DNA from: Dehalococcoidia bacterium
Lineage (GTDB): Bacteria > Chloroflexota > Dehalococcoidia > Bin125
Length of the DNA: 64,000 nucleotides
Assembly: GCA_022822855.1 (NCBI GenBank)
Contig: JAJDYG010000016.1
Coordinates: 1-64,000 of the forward strand
Direction: 5' to 3'
Shown here: positions 40,612 through 49,733 of the stretch, piece after piece
Layout of the letters: each line of letters starts with the position of its first letter
Numbering within the stretch: position 1 is the stretch's first letter
Notes under the pieces: model-generated
Seen by the model: the letters and a program-made list of their open reading frames with translations, nothing else
Told to the model about the DNA's origin: nothing
Database searches by the model: none
Translations under genes and position numbers: made by a program

Positions 40612-41001
40612 CTACTTGTGGTGGTCGGGGCCCATGTCGGTCAGCTCGATGATGTTGCCGTCCGGGTCCTTGCAGAATGCGGCCCAGATGCCATCGTTGT
40701 CGCGCTGGTTCGGCTCGACCATGACGCTGACGCCTTCGGAGCGGAGCCGCTCCACCTCTGAGTGGAAGTCGTCGGTCGGGATGTAGAGCGCGAAGTGCGG
40801 GCCGATGCCCTCGACCGACTGGTCCATCTCGCGCTCCATCAGATGGAGCTGCAACGCACCGACCTCATACCAGGCTCCCGGGAAGCCGAAGTCGGGCCGG
40901 TCGATTTCTCCAAGTCCCAATTGCTCACCGTAGAACTGCTTCGATGCCTCGACATCGGCGACGCAGATCGCGACGTGGCTATATCCGGCAACGGCTGGCA
41001 T
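40612..41001 (-). CDS. VOC-family (glyoxalase/dioxygenase-fold) protein
   Basis: 129 residues from ATG 41001. The paired beta-alpha-beta-beta-beta modules are visible: YSHVAICVADVEASKQFYGEQLGLGE and HFALYIPTDDFHSEVERLRSEGV, ending with AAFCKDPDGNIIEL. Metal ligands would be His9, His54 or Glu residues (LQLHLMERE) and the C-terminal Glu. Its activity (lyase, dioxygenase or resistance protein) cannot be told apart by sequence alone. Confidence 0.82.
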   Translation of the reverse strand: MPAVAGYSHVAICVADVEASKQFYGEQLGLGEIDRPDFGFPGAWYEVGALQLHLMEREMDQSVEGIGPHFALYIPTDDFHSEVERLRSEGVSVMVEPNQRDNDGIWAAFCKDPDGNIIELTDMGPDHHK

Positions 41002-41129
41002 GGCGGCCTCCCTTGAACGCGCTGATACTCCTCGCATCAGCAGGATCACTGTAATTTGAGTGCGATGATACAGACTCATGGACGACACTGGCAGGGTGCG
41101 GTGACGTCGGCGCGGAGAGGCGGAAGCTG

Positions 41130-42635
41130 ATGTCGGAACTTCGATGGGAACCGCCGCCCAGCGATTCGGGCGGAGGCCCGGGTCGAGGTGCGGTCGTGCC
41201 CGAGCGCTCAGCCGGTCCTGACGGCCCCAGCCGCTGGTCGATCGCACTACTGGTCTTCGTGATGATCGGGGCGGCGTTCGCTCTCGGTATTGGCGTCATG
41301 CGGGTGATTGACGCCAGCGACGACTACGGCCGAGTCCTGCGTAGCTCGCGCGACGGCGGTTCACCCGCGACGATCCCGGCCGCGGTCCAGCCCTCTGAGG
41401 GCGATGACGAGCAACCGGGCGCAGTCGACGATGGTGGCCGAGCATCCCGGTTCGCGATTCTCGACGAGATCGTCGAGGTCCTGGACAAGGATTTCGTCGA
41501 CCCAGCGAAGTTCGAGGCGCTTGACGCTCGTGAGGCGGCGATCAACGGGATCATCGACGCGCTCGAGGATCCGCACACGGTGTTCATCGATGCGGAGCGT
41601 TACCGGCTGGCCAGCGAGGACATCGGCGGCTCGTTCGAGGGTATTGGCGCCACGGTGAATCAGGTCGACGGGGCAATCGTGATCGTGCGACCGTTCCGCA
41701 ATTCGCCGGCGCAGCAGGCCGGGATTCGCGCCGGTGACGTCATTCTCGAGGTTGACGGCGAGTCAACCGAGGGCTGGAGTCTCGAGCAGGCCGTGGCAGT
41801 GATTCGCGGACCGAAGGGCACCGATGTCGAACTGCTGGTGCGTCACGCCGACGGCGAAGAGGAGCTCATCATCGTCACGCGCGACCGGATCGTCGTGCCT
41901 AGCGTGGAGTCGTTGCCGATCACAGATCGCGGCGGCAACCCGGTCGCGGATATTGGCTACATCCTGATCTCGCAGTTCACCGAAGACACCCGCGGGGAAC
42001 TGCTCGAGCTGTTAGACGGAGCGCGCAACGCGGGGCTGACCCAGTTGATTATTGATCTCAGGGGCAACCCGGGCGGTCTGCTCAATGCGACGGTCGAGAC
42101 GACCGGTGAGTTCATTGACGAAGGTGTGATCCTTCGCCAGATCGATCGGGACGGCAACGAAGAGATCTTCCGGGACGACTCCGGGGGAGCAGGCGTCGAC
42201 CTGGAGCTGGTCGTCTTGATCAATGAACACAGCGCGTCAGGATCCGAGGTTATGGCTGCGGCGTTGCGCGACCACGGCCGGGCTGTGCTGGTCGGTACGA
42301 CGACGACCGGCAAAGGCACGGTCAATGTGCCGCGGCGTCTGTCGGATGGCAGCGTCCTATATGTCAGCATTGCTCGCTATCTGACACCGGAGAACGCGCC
42401 AGTGGAGGGAGTGGGGATCGTGCCGGACATTGAGATTGCGATTCCGGACACCGGCTTTGAGGCGGGCCAGGATATCCAGCTCTTCGTCGCGATCGATTAC
42501 TTGCGGGGCGAGTACAACCCGAACGCGGCCAACGATGATGCTGCCGAATCCGAGCCGGCGAACGTCGAAGCAGAGGACGGCGAACAGCAGTCGACCGAAC
42601 CGGAAGGCCAATCCCAGTCCGACTCTGAGGAGTAA
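41130..42635 (+). CDS. S41-family C-terminal processing peptidase
   Basis: 501 residues. A Pro/Gly-rich cytoplasmic stretch and one membrane helix (36-58) anchor it; a disordered acidic linker follows. The PDZ domain lies at about 170-260 (GGSFEGIGATVNQ, GIRAGDVILEVDGESTEGW). The catalytic core has DLRGNPGG, the serine in NEHSASGSEV and the lysine in TTGKGTVN. The C-terminal ~35 residues are acidic. It degrades or trims exported proteins by recognising C-termini. Confidence 0.92.
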   Translation: MSELRWEPPPSDSGGGPGRGAVVPERSAGPDGPSRWSIALLVFVMIGAAFALGIGVMRVIDASDDYGRVLRSSRDGGSPATIPAAVQPSEGDDEQPGAVDDGGRASRFAILDEIVEVLDKDFVDPAKFEALDAREAAINGIIDALEDPHTVFIDAERYRLASEDIGGSFEGIGATVNQVDGAIVIVRPFRNSPAQQAGIRAGDVILEVDGESTEGWSLEQAVAVIRGPKGTDVELLVRHADGEEELIIVTRDRIVVPSVESLPITDRGGNPVADIGYILISQFTEDTRGELLELLDGARNAGLTQLIIDLRGNPGGLLNATVETTGEFIDEGVILRQIDRDGNEEIFRDDSGGAGVDLELVVLINEHSASGSEVMAAALRDHGRAVLVGTTTTGKGTVNVPRRLSDGSVLYVSIARYLTPENAPVEGVGIVPDIEIAIPDTGFEAGQDIQLFVAIDYLRGEYNPNAANDDAAESEPANVEAEDGEQQSTEPEGQSQSDSEE

Positions 42636-42736
42636 CCTGTTCGTCGTTGGAGGCGGGGTTGTCCCGTCCAGCGGCCGCTCTTTCCTGCGAGGGAGGGCGG
42701 GAGTCGCGACGACGCAGCGAGCGAGGAGGATGCGCA

Positions 42737-43591
42737 ATGACATCGAATGTTGACGGCTGGGCTCGGCCGGAACTGATCTGTGAAACCGACTGGCTGGCGG
42801 AACACATCGATGACGACGATGTCGTCGTGCTGGACTGCGACCTGCTCGACGGCTACCTGCGGTTGCACATTCCCGGCGCGGTCTGGTCGTTGTCCCGTTA
42901 TTGGAAGACCGATCCGAGGGATGATTCGCAGATCTACGGGATGTCAGATCCCGAGCAGTGGGCCCAACTGGCCGGACGACTGGGGATCACGCCGGAGACG
43001 ACAGTGGTCGGCTACGACGGTTCCGGTTCCCTGTACGCGGCTCGGACCTGGTGGACGTTCGACCGCTTCGGTCACACCAACTTCAAGATTTTGCACGGCG
43101 GGCTCGACAAGTGGTACGCGGAAGGTCGGCCGCTGTCGCGCGAGAATCTGCGCCCGCAAGCCGCCGAGTATCCGACGCCGCCGACGCCGCATGACGACTC
43201 GATCTGCCGGCTCGACGACATCCCTGGCGCGATCGAGGACGACAACCACGTGTTCTGGGACGTGCGCTCGACCGGCGAGTGGACCGGCGCGAACAAGCGC
43301 GGCACGCAGCGTGGCGGACGCATTCCCGGCGCGGTGCATCTCGAGTGGCTGGACACGTTGGACAGCCCGGTACGGACACTCAAGCCGCCCGCTGAGCTGC
43401 GGCAGATGCTCGCCGACCTCGGGATTACCCCCGAGAAGACCGTGACGACCTATTGACAGGGAGGCATCCGTGCGGCGCACGGATACTGGCTTCTGCAACT
43501 GCTCGGTTACAACAAGAGCCGAAACTACGACGCATCCTGGCACGAGTACGGCAACGCGCTCGACCATCCGATGGAGACGCCAGACGACTGA
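42737..43591 (+). CDS. Two-domain rhodanese sulfurtransferase, probable selenoprotein (in-frame TGA = Sec240)
   Basis: 284 residues when the TGA at 43454-43456 is read as selenocysteine. ATG 42737 follows GAGGAGG. The N-terminal rhodanese domain (about 10-130) has Asp where catalytic domains have Cys (VVGYDGSGSLYA), as usual for the non-catalytic half. The C-terminal domain (about 145-284) has the active-site loop TTY-U-QGGIRAAHGYWLLQLLG, normally CxxGxR; U240 sits exactly on the catalytic residue. It ends at TGA 43589-43591. A hairpin follows the Sec codon. The family transfers sulfur from thiosulfate or mercaptopyruvate. It precedes two thioredoxin-fold lipoprotein genes on the opposite strand. 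Confidence 0.88.
43466..43484 (+). promoter_or_regulatory. Candidate bacterial SECIS hairpin in rhodanese mRNA
   Basis: ATCCGTGC GGC GCACGGAT is a perfect 8-bp stem starting 9 nt after the TGA, with G residues in the apical loop (or a 5-nt CGGCG loop if the last pair opens). Position and loop G fit the bacterial SECIS pattern, which binds SelB. It overlaps coding sequence for GIRAAHGY. Confidence 0.65.
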
Positions 43592-43671
43592 TCGAGCCCG
43601 TCCCTAAGCGGCCAACACCTCGGCGTCGATTGATCGCGGGTCTTCGTCCCTCCACGAGATGAGGACGACCG

Positions 43672-44913
43672 TCAGCCCTCGAGCACTTGCGCGAGGGCGG
43701 CTTCGACCTCGGCAAGGGGGGCAAAGGCTTCGAAGCGGGCCACAACGACACCCTCAGCGTTGACGATGAAGGTCCACTCGTCGGTGTGCAGTCCCCACTC
43801 CTCAAGGATTGGCGTTTCGATCGGCTCCTCGCCCAGCCGGACCTGCTCGGGATTCTCGAAGAGGTCGACGTGGATGTAGTTCGCCCGGTCGCCGAACAGT
43901 TCCCTGACCTCGGAAAGGACCTCGGCCTGCGGACCGCAGAAGGCGTTGGTGCAAAAGCCGGGTGAGGCGAAGACGACGACGAACGGCTTGTCGGCCGCGA
44001 CTGCGTCGGCCAGGGAAATCAGATACAGGCCCGGGTCGGGGGTCTCTCCGGTTGACAGATCGGCGATGTTGGCGACATCAATCAGCGTCCTGCTGGCTGA
44101 GGCTGGAGCGGCATCGCCAACCGACGGCGCGGACGTGTCCTCCGGGACATCGATGGCGATCCCGACATCATCGAATCCACCTTCGGCCGGGATGTGGAGG
44201 ATGAGGTTCCAGCGGCCGACGGCGGTGAAATCGACCGATGTCACGTGGAATCCGCGGACGCCGTCCGGGAAGCGCGAGAACCGGGCAACGACCTCCTGCA
44301 TCTCTCCGGGAGCATCCTGGGGCACGACGGTGATGCCCAGTGCAGGGAACTCGACCAGGCCGTTGGGACCCTCGATCACCACGGAGATACGGTGCGCACC
44401 GGGCGAGAGGTCGGGCGTACCCAAGGCGATGATGTAGCCGTCGCCGGAGACGTAAACGGGGTACCCGGAGTCACGCAGGAGTTGCAGACGCGGACTGAGA
44501 TCGTCGTAGTTTGCTTCCTCGATGATCCCGACCGACATGCCGGCTTCCATGCCGCCCATGCCGTCATCCTGTTGCTGCTGCATGGGCTCGTCGTCAGACT
44601 GCGTCCGATCGGCTGTCTGAGCGACGGCTTGCTGCTCTGCCTGCGCTCCCTGTTGGTCCTCGGCGGTCGCTCGCTGGGTGCTCGATCCTGAGCTCGAGCC
44701 GGACCGCACCGTTCCCGTTGTGCCGCTGACGGGCGTCGACTCGGCGGTGTTCTCGGGCTGCTCCTGTTGTTGTTCCTCTTGTTGCTGTTGCTGATCGTCG
44801 GATGTGCTCGTGCATGCGGACAGCGCCAACGCCGCTGCGGCCGCCACACCGATCAGGACCGGAAGTCGCCAGCGCCTCACCAGCAGGCGCAGCCGGTTGA
44901 GTGTTTCGTACAT
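43672..44913 (-). CDS. Lipoprotein with thioredoxin-fold C-terminal domain
   Basis: 413 residues. The signal peptide ends in a lipobox LSAC with Cys34. A Gln/Glu-rich disordered linker (about 38-125) precedes an IgG-like beta domain (about 125-265) and a thioredoxin-like domain (about 280-413). That domain has FASPGFCTNAFCG, a CxxxxC redox pair, and ends with the cis-Pro/Glu pattern TFIVNAEGVVVARFE. It is an envelope redox protein. It lies next to another thioredoxin lipoprotein and the selenorhodanese. Confidence 0.82.
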   Translation of the reverse strand: MYETLNRLRLLVRRWRLPVLIGVAAAAALALSACTSTSDDQQQQQEEQQQEQPENTAESTPVSGTTGTVRSGSSSGSSTQRATAEDQQGAQAEQQAVAQTADRTQSDDEPMQQQQDDGMGGMEAGMSVGIIEEANYDDLSPRLQLLRDSGYPVYVSGDGYIIALGTPDLSPGAHRISVVIEGPNGLVEFPALGITVVPQDAPGEMQEVVARFSRFPDGVRGFHVTSVDFTAVGRWNLILHIPAEGGFDDVGIAIDVPEDTSAPSVGDAAPASASRTLIDVANIADLSTGETPDPGLYLISLADAVAADKPFVVVFASPGFCTNAFCGPQAEVLSEVRELFGDRANYIHVDLFENPEQVRLGEEPIETPILEEWGLHTDEWTFIVNAEGVVVARFEAFAPLAEVEAALAQVLEG

Positions 44914-44957
44914 GAATCCCCTCGCTCGATCGGTTGGTCAGGACTTCTGGTTCAACA

Positions 44958-46559
44958 CTACTGGCCGCCCACGTATGAACCGAACGTGAAGGCGAAGATC
45001 CGGAACTGATCGGAGTTCGACCGCAGCTTCAACTCGTGCTCCGACCATTCAGGCAGGAACAACAGTCGATAGAGATCGTTTTGCGTGACATCGATGTACG
45101 ACCGTCCCTCGTCGTCCCATTGAATGTGTTCACCGGCCTCGGGCGGGAAAACCCAGCGGCCATCAACTTCGACATAGACCCGGTACGGTTGACCATCCTC
45201 GGCGACGGTCAGGACGACGTTCGCTGTACGCCCGCGGACCAGAAGAGCCATGTAATCCTCGAGATCTTTGGTTTCGCGGGCGTGGACGACCGACTCGTCC
45301 TCGATCCGCCAGAGACCCTCCAGGTACCAGAAGTTGTGCTGGCGGTCCGAGGTTGGGATGTCGCGGTACAGGGTGTCGATTCCAGTCCCGGCGAGGAAGT
45401 AGGCATCCTGGCCGGCATAGGGTCCACCGGACCCGACGTTTCTTCGCCAACCGGCGTAGAGCTCGCGCGTCTGTCGCGGGGTACCGCCTTGACGGACCGG
45501 TACGGCGACGTCGACCCCGAAGGGGATATCCGACAGGTCTCCGCCAACCGCTTCCAGGGCCTGCCGGATCGCATGTTCTGTCTCCTCGTAGTGGCCCTCG
45601 CCGATGTGGTCGTAACGGACGCCCATTGGCGAGCCGTCGTCCGTCGGGCCGATCAGGAACTTGCGGGGCCACCAGCGGTTCTGGAACGCTCGCCAGGTGC
45701 GGTAGTCGTTGTCGATCGCGACGAGATACTCGATGCCGTGCTCGGCGATGGCCTCTTGAACGTTTTCGAGGCGTTCCTCGAATGCGAACTCCGGGGTATG
45801 CACGCCGATGATGACCAGGCCGTGGTCGCGGTACTTGCGATCCCACGCCGTGAGGAACGGCAGAGTGCGCACACAGTTGATGCAGGTGTAGGTCCAGAAG
45901 TCGATCAGAACCACATTGCCCCTGGCCAGTTCGAAGGCGATCGATGTCTCAGCGCCGTTGAGCCAGGCGTTCAGGCCGACGACATCGGTGATGGTCGCCG
46001 CTGCGCTGATCTCCTCTGCTCGCAACCGCAGCCGTTCGACCTCTGCCGGATCGCTCTGTTGCTCCTGCTCCGCTTCCGCCTGCGCGCTTGTCTGCTCCTG
46101 CGTCATCTCCTCCTGCTCGGCCTCGGGCTGTTCAGCCTCCTCTGCCTGTTGAGTGTCCTTAGGATCGGAATCGGGCTGTCCCTGCGCCTGTTGATCCCGA
46201 GTCTGCTGCTGATCAGCTGAATCCTGAGCCGGCGATTCTTCCTCATCCTCCCCGCTGGCAGTGACTCGCGTTGCTGTCGGTTGGTTCGAGTCGTCGTCCT
46301 CTGCCGCTGACTCGTCGATCTGCTCTTGTGCCTCGCTCGTCGTGGTCGCTGTGGACTGACGCTGATCGGTATCGCTGCCCTCGGATGAGGCTGCCGAGCC
46401 TGCCTGCTCCACTTCCTCGGGTTGTTGCTGACCCGCAGCGGCTGACTGTTGCTGCTGTGTCTGTTGCGTTTGGTCGCTGTCTGAAGAGCAGGCGACGATC
46501 AGCGCGATGACCGAAGCGAGCGCGAGGAGGCAGATAGGGGCGAGGCGTAGTTGTTTCAT
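44958..46559 (-). CDS. Lipoprotein with TlpA/DipZ-like thioredoxin domain
   Basis: 533 residues from ATG 46559. The signal peptide ends VAC with Cys24. A ~170-residue Gln/Glu/Ser-rich linker follows. The thioredoxin domain has DFWTYTCINCVRTLPFL (CxxC) and IGVHTPEFAFEERLENV. The remaining ~200 residues resemble the C-terminal beta-sandwich domain of mycobacterial DipZ, but the CcdA membrane part is missing. It probably exchanges disulfides in the envelope, with its electron donor supplied elsewhere. Confidence 0.83.
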   Translation of the reverse strand: MKQLRLAPICLLALASVIALIVACSSDSDQTQQTQQQQSAAAGQQQPEEVEQAGSAASSEGSDTDQRQSTATTTSEAQEQIDESAAEDDDSNQPTATRVTASGEDEEESPAQDSADQQQTRDQQAQGQPDSDPKDTQQAEEAEQPEAEQEEMTQEQTSAQAEAEQEQQSDPAEVERLRLRAEEISAAATITDVVGLNAWLNGAETSIAFELARGNVVLIDFWTYTCINCVRTLPFLTAWDRKYRDHGLVIIGVHTPEFAFEERLENVQEAIAEHGIEYLVAIDNDYRTWRAFQNRWWPRKFLIGPTDDGSPMGVRYDHIGEGHYEETEHAIRQALEAVGGDLSDIPFGVDVAVPVRQGGTPRQTRELYAGWRRNVGSGGPYAGQDAYFLAGTGIDTLYRDIPTSDRQHNFWYLEGLWRIEDESVVHARETKDLEDYMALLVRGRTANVVLTVAEDGQPYRVYVEVDGRWVFPPEAGEHIQWDDEGRSYIDVTQNDLYRLLFLPEWSEHELKLRSNSDQFRIFAFTFGSYVGGQ

Positions 46560-46593
46560 GTGGCCGAGCGTACAACGCAAACCCGAGGGGAGA

Positions 46594-47538
46594 TCAGACT
46601 CCGCCGTTGGCCCAGGCGGTGATCAGCGTGTGCGCGATGGCCATCGGACCGGGCAGCGAGAGCGCGCCATCGGGCAAGCCTGGCTGTCCCAGTTGCGCTG
46701 CCGGCTGCTCCAGGGAGTCGACGATCTCTTTTCGAGTGAACCAACGCACGTCGTCCATCTCCCAGTCGTCGTAGCTGATATCGGAGCTGCCTGCGTCGGC
46801 ATGGCAACCAATCATCAGCGACGAAGGGAAGGGCCAGGGTTGGGAGGAGTGGTAACGCACGTTGACGGCGTCGATCCCTGACTCTTCGGCGACCTCGCGG
46901 CGGACTGCGTCTTCGATGGATTCGCCGTGATCGATGAAACCCGCCAATGCCGAGAACATCCCTGCCGGCCACGACGCCTGGCGGCCGAGCAGACAGCGAT
47001 CGCGCTCGGTGTCGATCACCACTGTGATCACGACCGGGTCCGTGCGAGGGAAGTGCTCAGCCGGACAGACGGTGCATTTGCGGGAAATGCCGCCCTGGAC
47101 GTGCCTGGTTGGTTCGCCGCAGACGGCGCAGAACTGGTGCCGCTGATGCCAGTCGAGGAAGGCGCGGGCCTGAGCGGCGATGCCGGCGTCGTCGACGTCG
47201 AGTATGGGCGCGGCCGCGCGCAGGTCCATGAAACTCGCATCGTCCGGCAACTCAAACCGATCAGGCGCGGCGGCCGCGTCAATCGCGAAGCGGGCCCTGC
47301 CGTTGTTGGTACCGAGGAGTAGGGGGGGATGCTGCTCGACGTTGGCGTCGGACGGCAACCGCGCCCAGGCGAGACGCATGCCTTCGCCCTCGCGACGCAT
47401 CGGGAAGGTCAGATCGCGCAGCGGGAGGAACTCGGCCGCGGGGTCATCGAGCTGTTCCGTTACCCAGGACTCGTCTCGGCGTCGTGCCGCTTCGCGGTCG
47501 AGCGGGTTACCGGAGAAGGTGTTGCGAAACTCTGGCAT
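46594..47538 (-). CDS. nudC: NAD(H) pyrophosphatase
   Basis: 314 residues. A zinc ribbon carries CAVCGEPT and CTVCPAEHFPRTDP. The NUDIX box is GFIDHGESIEDAVRREVAEESGI. The SQPWPFPSSLMIGC motif, specific to NudC, sets the nucleotide pocket. It hydrolyses NADH to NMNH and AMP and removes NAD caps from RNA. It is part of a minus-strand run with fhs, 25 bp behind it. Confidence 0.92.
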   Translation of the reverse strand: MPEFRNTFSGNPLDREAARRRDESWVTEQLDDPAAEFLPLRDLTFPMRREGEGMRLAWARLPSDANVEQHPPLLLGTNNGRARFAIDAAAAPDRFELPDDASFMDLRAAAPILDVDDAGIAAQARAFLDWHQRHQFCAVCGEPTRHVQGGISRKCTVCPAEHFPRTDPVVITVVIDTERDRCLLGRQASWPAGMFSALAGFIDHGESIEDAVRREVAEESGIDAVNVRYHSSQPWPFPSSLMIGCHADAGSSDISYDDWEMDDVRWFTRKEIVDSLEQPAAQLGQPGLPDGALSLPGPMAIAHTLITAWANGGV

Positions 47539-47563
47539 TTGGTTGTTGCTCAGGGCGTGTGTA

Positions 47564-49195
47564 TCAAGTCGTGTGGGATGAGGCGGTGTGATCGAAGTGA
47601 ACGGCTGCCGGTGATCGGGGCAGGCCGGGCATGGTCATGATCTCGCCGGAGATGATTACGACGAAGCCCGCTCCGGCAGAGGGGCGCACATCGCGGACGG
47701 TGAATTCGTGGTCCCAAGGGCGACCGAGCAGCCCCGGATCGTCGGAGAGTGAGTACTGCGTCTTGGCGATGCAAACCGGCCAGTCTTCCTGGCCCAGGCG
47801 CCGGGCTCGTCGGAGAGTGAGTTCGGCACGGCGCAGAAAAGAGACCGAACCTGCCCCGTAGACTTCGCGGGCTACGGTCGCGATCTTGTCCTTGAGTGGT
47901 TGTTCCGGGTCGTAGAGGCGCCGGAAGGACGGTAGCTCGCCAGCCAGCGCTTCGCGCACCTCTGCGGCAAGGGCGAGGCATGCCTCGCCGCCTCCGCCGA
48001 AGGGATCGGCCACGGCCGCTCGGACACCGCGCCCGCGGCAATGAGCCAGCATGGCGTCCAGCTCAGCCTCGGTGTCGGACGGGAATCGATTGACTGCAAC
48101 GATGGGAATCACGCCGTGCTTCTGCACATTGTCGATGTGGGCATCCAGGTTGGGCAGGCCCGCTTCGAGGGCGGCGAGGTCCTCGACTTCGAGCTCCCGC
48201 GCCGGGCGTCCGCCGTGGCGCTTGATCGCCCTCGCCGTGGCGACGATGACGGCGGCCTGCGGCTCAAACCCACCGATCCGCGAGACCACGTTGAAGAACT
48301 TCTCCGCGCCCAGGTCGGAGCCGAATCCGGCCTCGGTCACGGTGATGTCGGCGCTGGCCAGCGCAGCGCGCGTGGCGGCGATCGAGTTGCAGCCGAGGGC
48401 GATGTTGGCGAACGGTCCGCCGTGGACGAATGCGGGACCGCCCTCACCGGTCTGAACGAGATTGGGCCTGATCGCGTCCTTAAGCAGCACGGTCATCGCG
48501 CCGTCGACCTGGAGGTCAAGGCAGGTGATCGGCTGGATCGGCGTTGAAGAGGTGTAGCCAACGATTACGTCACCCAATCGTCGGTGGAGGTCGTCGAGGT
48601 CGCTGGCTACGGAGAGGATGGCCATCACCTCGGACGCGGGCGTGATGTCGAAGGCCTCTTCCCGTGGGATGCCGTCGGTGGTCCCGCCCATGCCGATGAC
48701 TGCGCCGCGGAGGGCCCGGTCGTTCATGTCCAGGCAGCGCCGCCAGGTGATCCGGCGGGCGTCGAGTCCGAGGGGGTTGCCGTGGAACAGCGAGTTATCG
48801 ATTGCAGCGGCAAGCAGATTGTTGGCCGCTGTGACTGCGTGCAGGTCACCTGTGAAATGCAGGTTAATGTCGTCCGCGGGTAGCACCTGCGATCCGCCGC
48901 CGCCGGTGCCGCCGCCCTTGATTCCGAACACGGGCCCCATCGACGGTTCGCGCAGGGCGACCACAGCACTCGCGCCGGACTTGCGCAAGGCCTGGGTCAG
49001 TCCCAGCGCTGTGGTCGTCTTGCCTTCGCCGGCGGTCGTTGGGGTCATGCCGGTGACGAGGACGAGGTCGCCCTGAGGGCGCGAGGCGAGGCGTTCCAGC
49101 GCGTCGGATGTCAGCTTCGCCTTGTAGCGTCCGTAGAGATCGAGATCGTCCTCACCCAGACCCAGGTCGGCCGCCACCTCGACGATTGGTCGCAT
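47564..49195 (-). CDS. fhs: Formate-tetrahydrofolate ligase
   Basis: 543 residues. The P-loop TPTTAGEGKTTTALGL, FGIKGGGTGGGGSQVLP and the C-terminal KTQYSLSDDPGLLG segment are family hallmarks. It makes 10-formyl-THF from formate, THF and ATP. A stand-alone 10-formyl-THF hydrolase-type protein is encoded at 808..1761, which could reverse the flux. The start ATG at 49195 lies 60 bp from the lipoprotein stop. Confidence 0.95.
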   Translation of the reverse strand: MRPIVEVAADLGLGEDDLDLYGRYKAKLTSDALERLASRPQGDLVLVTGMTPTTAGEGKTTTALGLTQALRKSGASAVVALREPSMGPVFGIKGGGTGGGGSQVLPADDINLHFTGDLHAVTAANNLLAAAIDNSLFHGNPLGLDARRITWRRCLDMNDRALRGAVIGMGGTTDGIPREEAFDITPASEVMAILSVASDLDDLHRRLGDVIVGYTSSTPIQPITCLDLQVDGAMTVLLKDAIRPNLVQTGEGGPAFVHGGPFANIALGCNSIAATRAALASADITVTEAGFGSDLGAEKFFNVVSRIGGFEPQAAVIVATARAIKRHGGRPARELEVEDLAALEAGLPNLDAHIDNVQKHGVIPIVAVNRFPSDTEAELDAMLAHCRGRGVRAAVADPFGGGGEACLALAAEVREALAGELPSFRRLYDPEQPLKDKIATVAREVYGAGSVSFLRRAELTLRRARRLGQEDWPVCIAKTQYSLSDDPGLLGRPWDHEFTVRDVRPSAGAGFVVIISGEIMTMPGLPRSPAAVHFDHTASSHTT

Positions 49196-49255
49196 TGCTC
49201 AGCCCCCTCAGCTCGCTCCGACAGGCAGAGTAGCGCAGGCTGCTCAGTTGACCGG

Positions 49256-49690
49256 TCAGTTTTCGACTGCCACCTTGACGTCGGTCACTTTGCGCGAGTC
49301 GACGATCAGCGCGATGTTAAAGTCGCCATCGTCGTTGAGCGCCAGCGGGATCGCGGCGATCCTCCAGGGCGGTTCGAGGTCGTCGAAGCGGAAGTCGCGC
49401 AGCTCGAAGAACTCGCGGGCGCCGGCGTCATACTCGACTCGAATGACGATGTGATCAGCGTCGACCGGCTCGTTCATCTCCAGGCGAAGCCAGAACGGCT
49501 CATCCAGCTTCAGCGGTCGGTTGAGCGGTGTCAGGACGGCCTTGTCGTCGGCCTGTTCGTCAATGTGCAAGGCCGCTTCGGCAGAGCCCCCGACGCCGGA
49601 GAAGATCCCACCTCGCGATGCGTTGCAGGCAGCGGCGGTGACTACCAACACCGCGAGCGCCACTGCACCGGCCAGACGATAAACATCCAT
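49256..49690 (-). CDS. Putative lipoprotein of unknown function
   Basis: 144 residues from ATG 49690. A signal peptide with lipobox TAAAC (Cys22) precedes a small domain of alternating strands (KLDEPFWLRLEMNEPVDADHIVIRVE, REFFELRDFRFDDLEPPWRIA, DFNIALIVDSRKVTDVKVAVEN). The long in-frame extension upstream is antisense to the betaine ATPase gene and was rejected. It is divergent from the glycine betaine importer. Confidence 0.65.
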   Translation of the reverse strand: MDVYRLAGAVALAVLVVTAAACNASRGGIFSGVGGSAEAALHIDEQADDKAVLTPLNRPLKLDEPFWLRLEMNEPVDADHIVIRVEYDAGAREFFELRDFRFDDLEPPWRIAAIPLALNDDGDFNIALIVDSRKVTDVKVAVEN

Positions 49691-49733
49691 TGCGTCAAAG
49701 AGTAGTCTGCGCAGCAGACCGAACGGAGGCTGA

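Noticed and set aside
43454..43456. TGA in the rhodanese considered as a simple nonsense mutation
   Set aside because: It falls on the one catalytic residue, downstream sequence is conserved to the normal C-terminus, a hairpin follows, and a second gene shows the same pattern. Genome-level check for Sec genes is still decisive.
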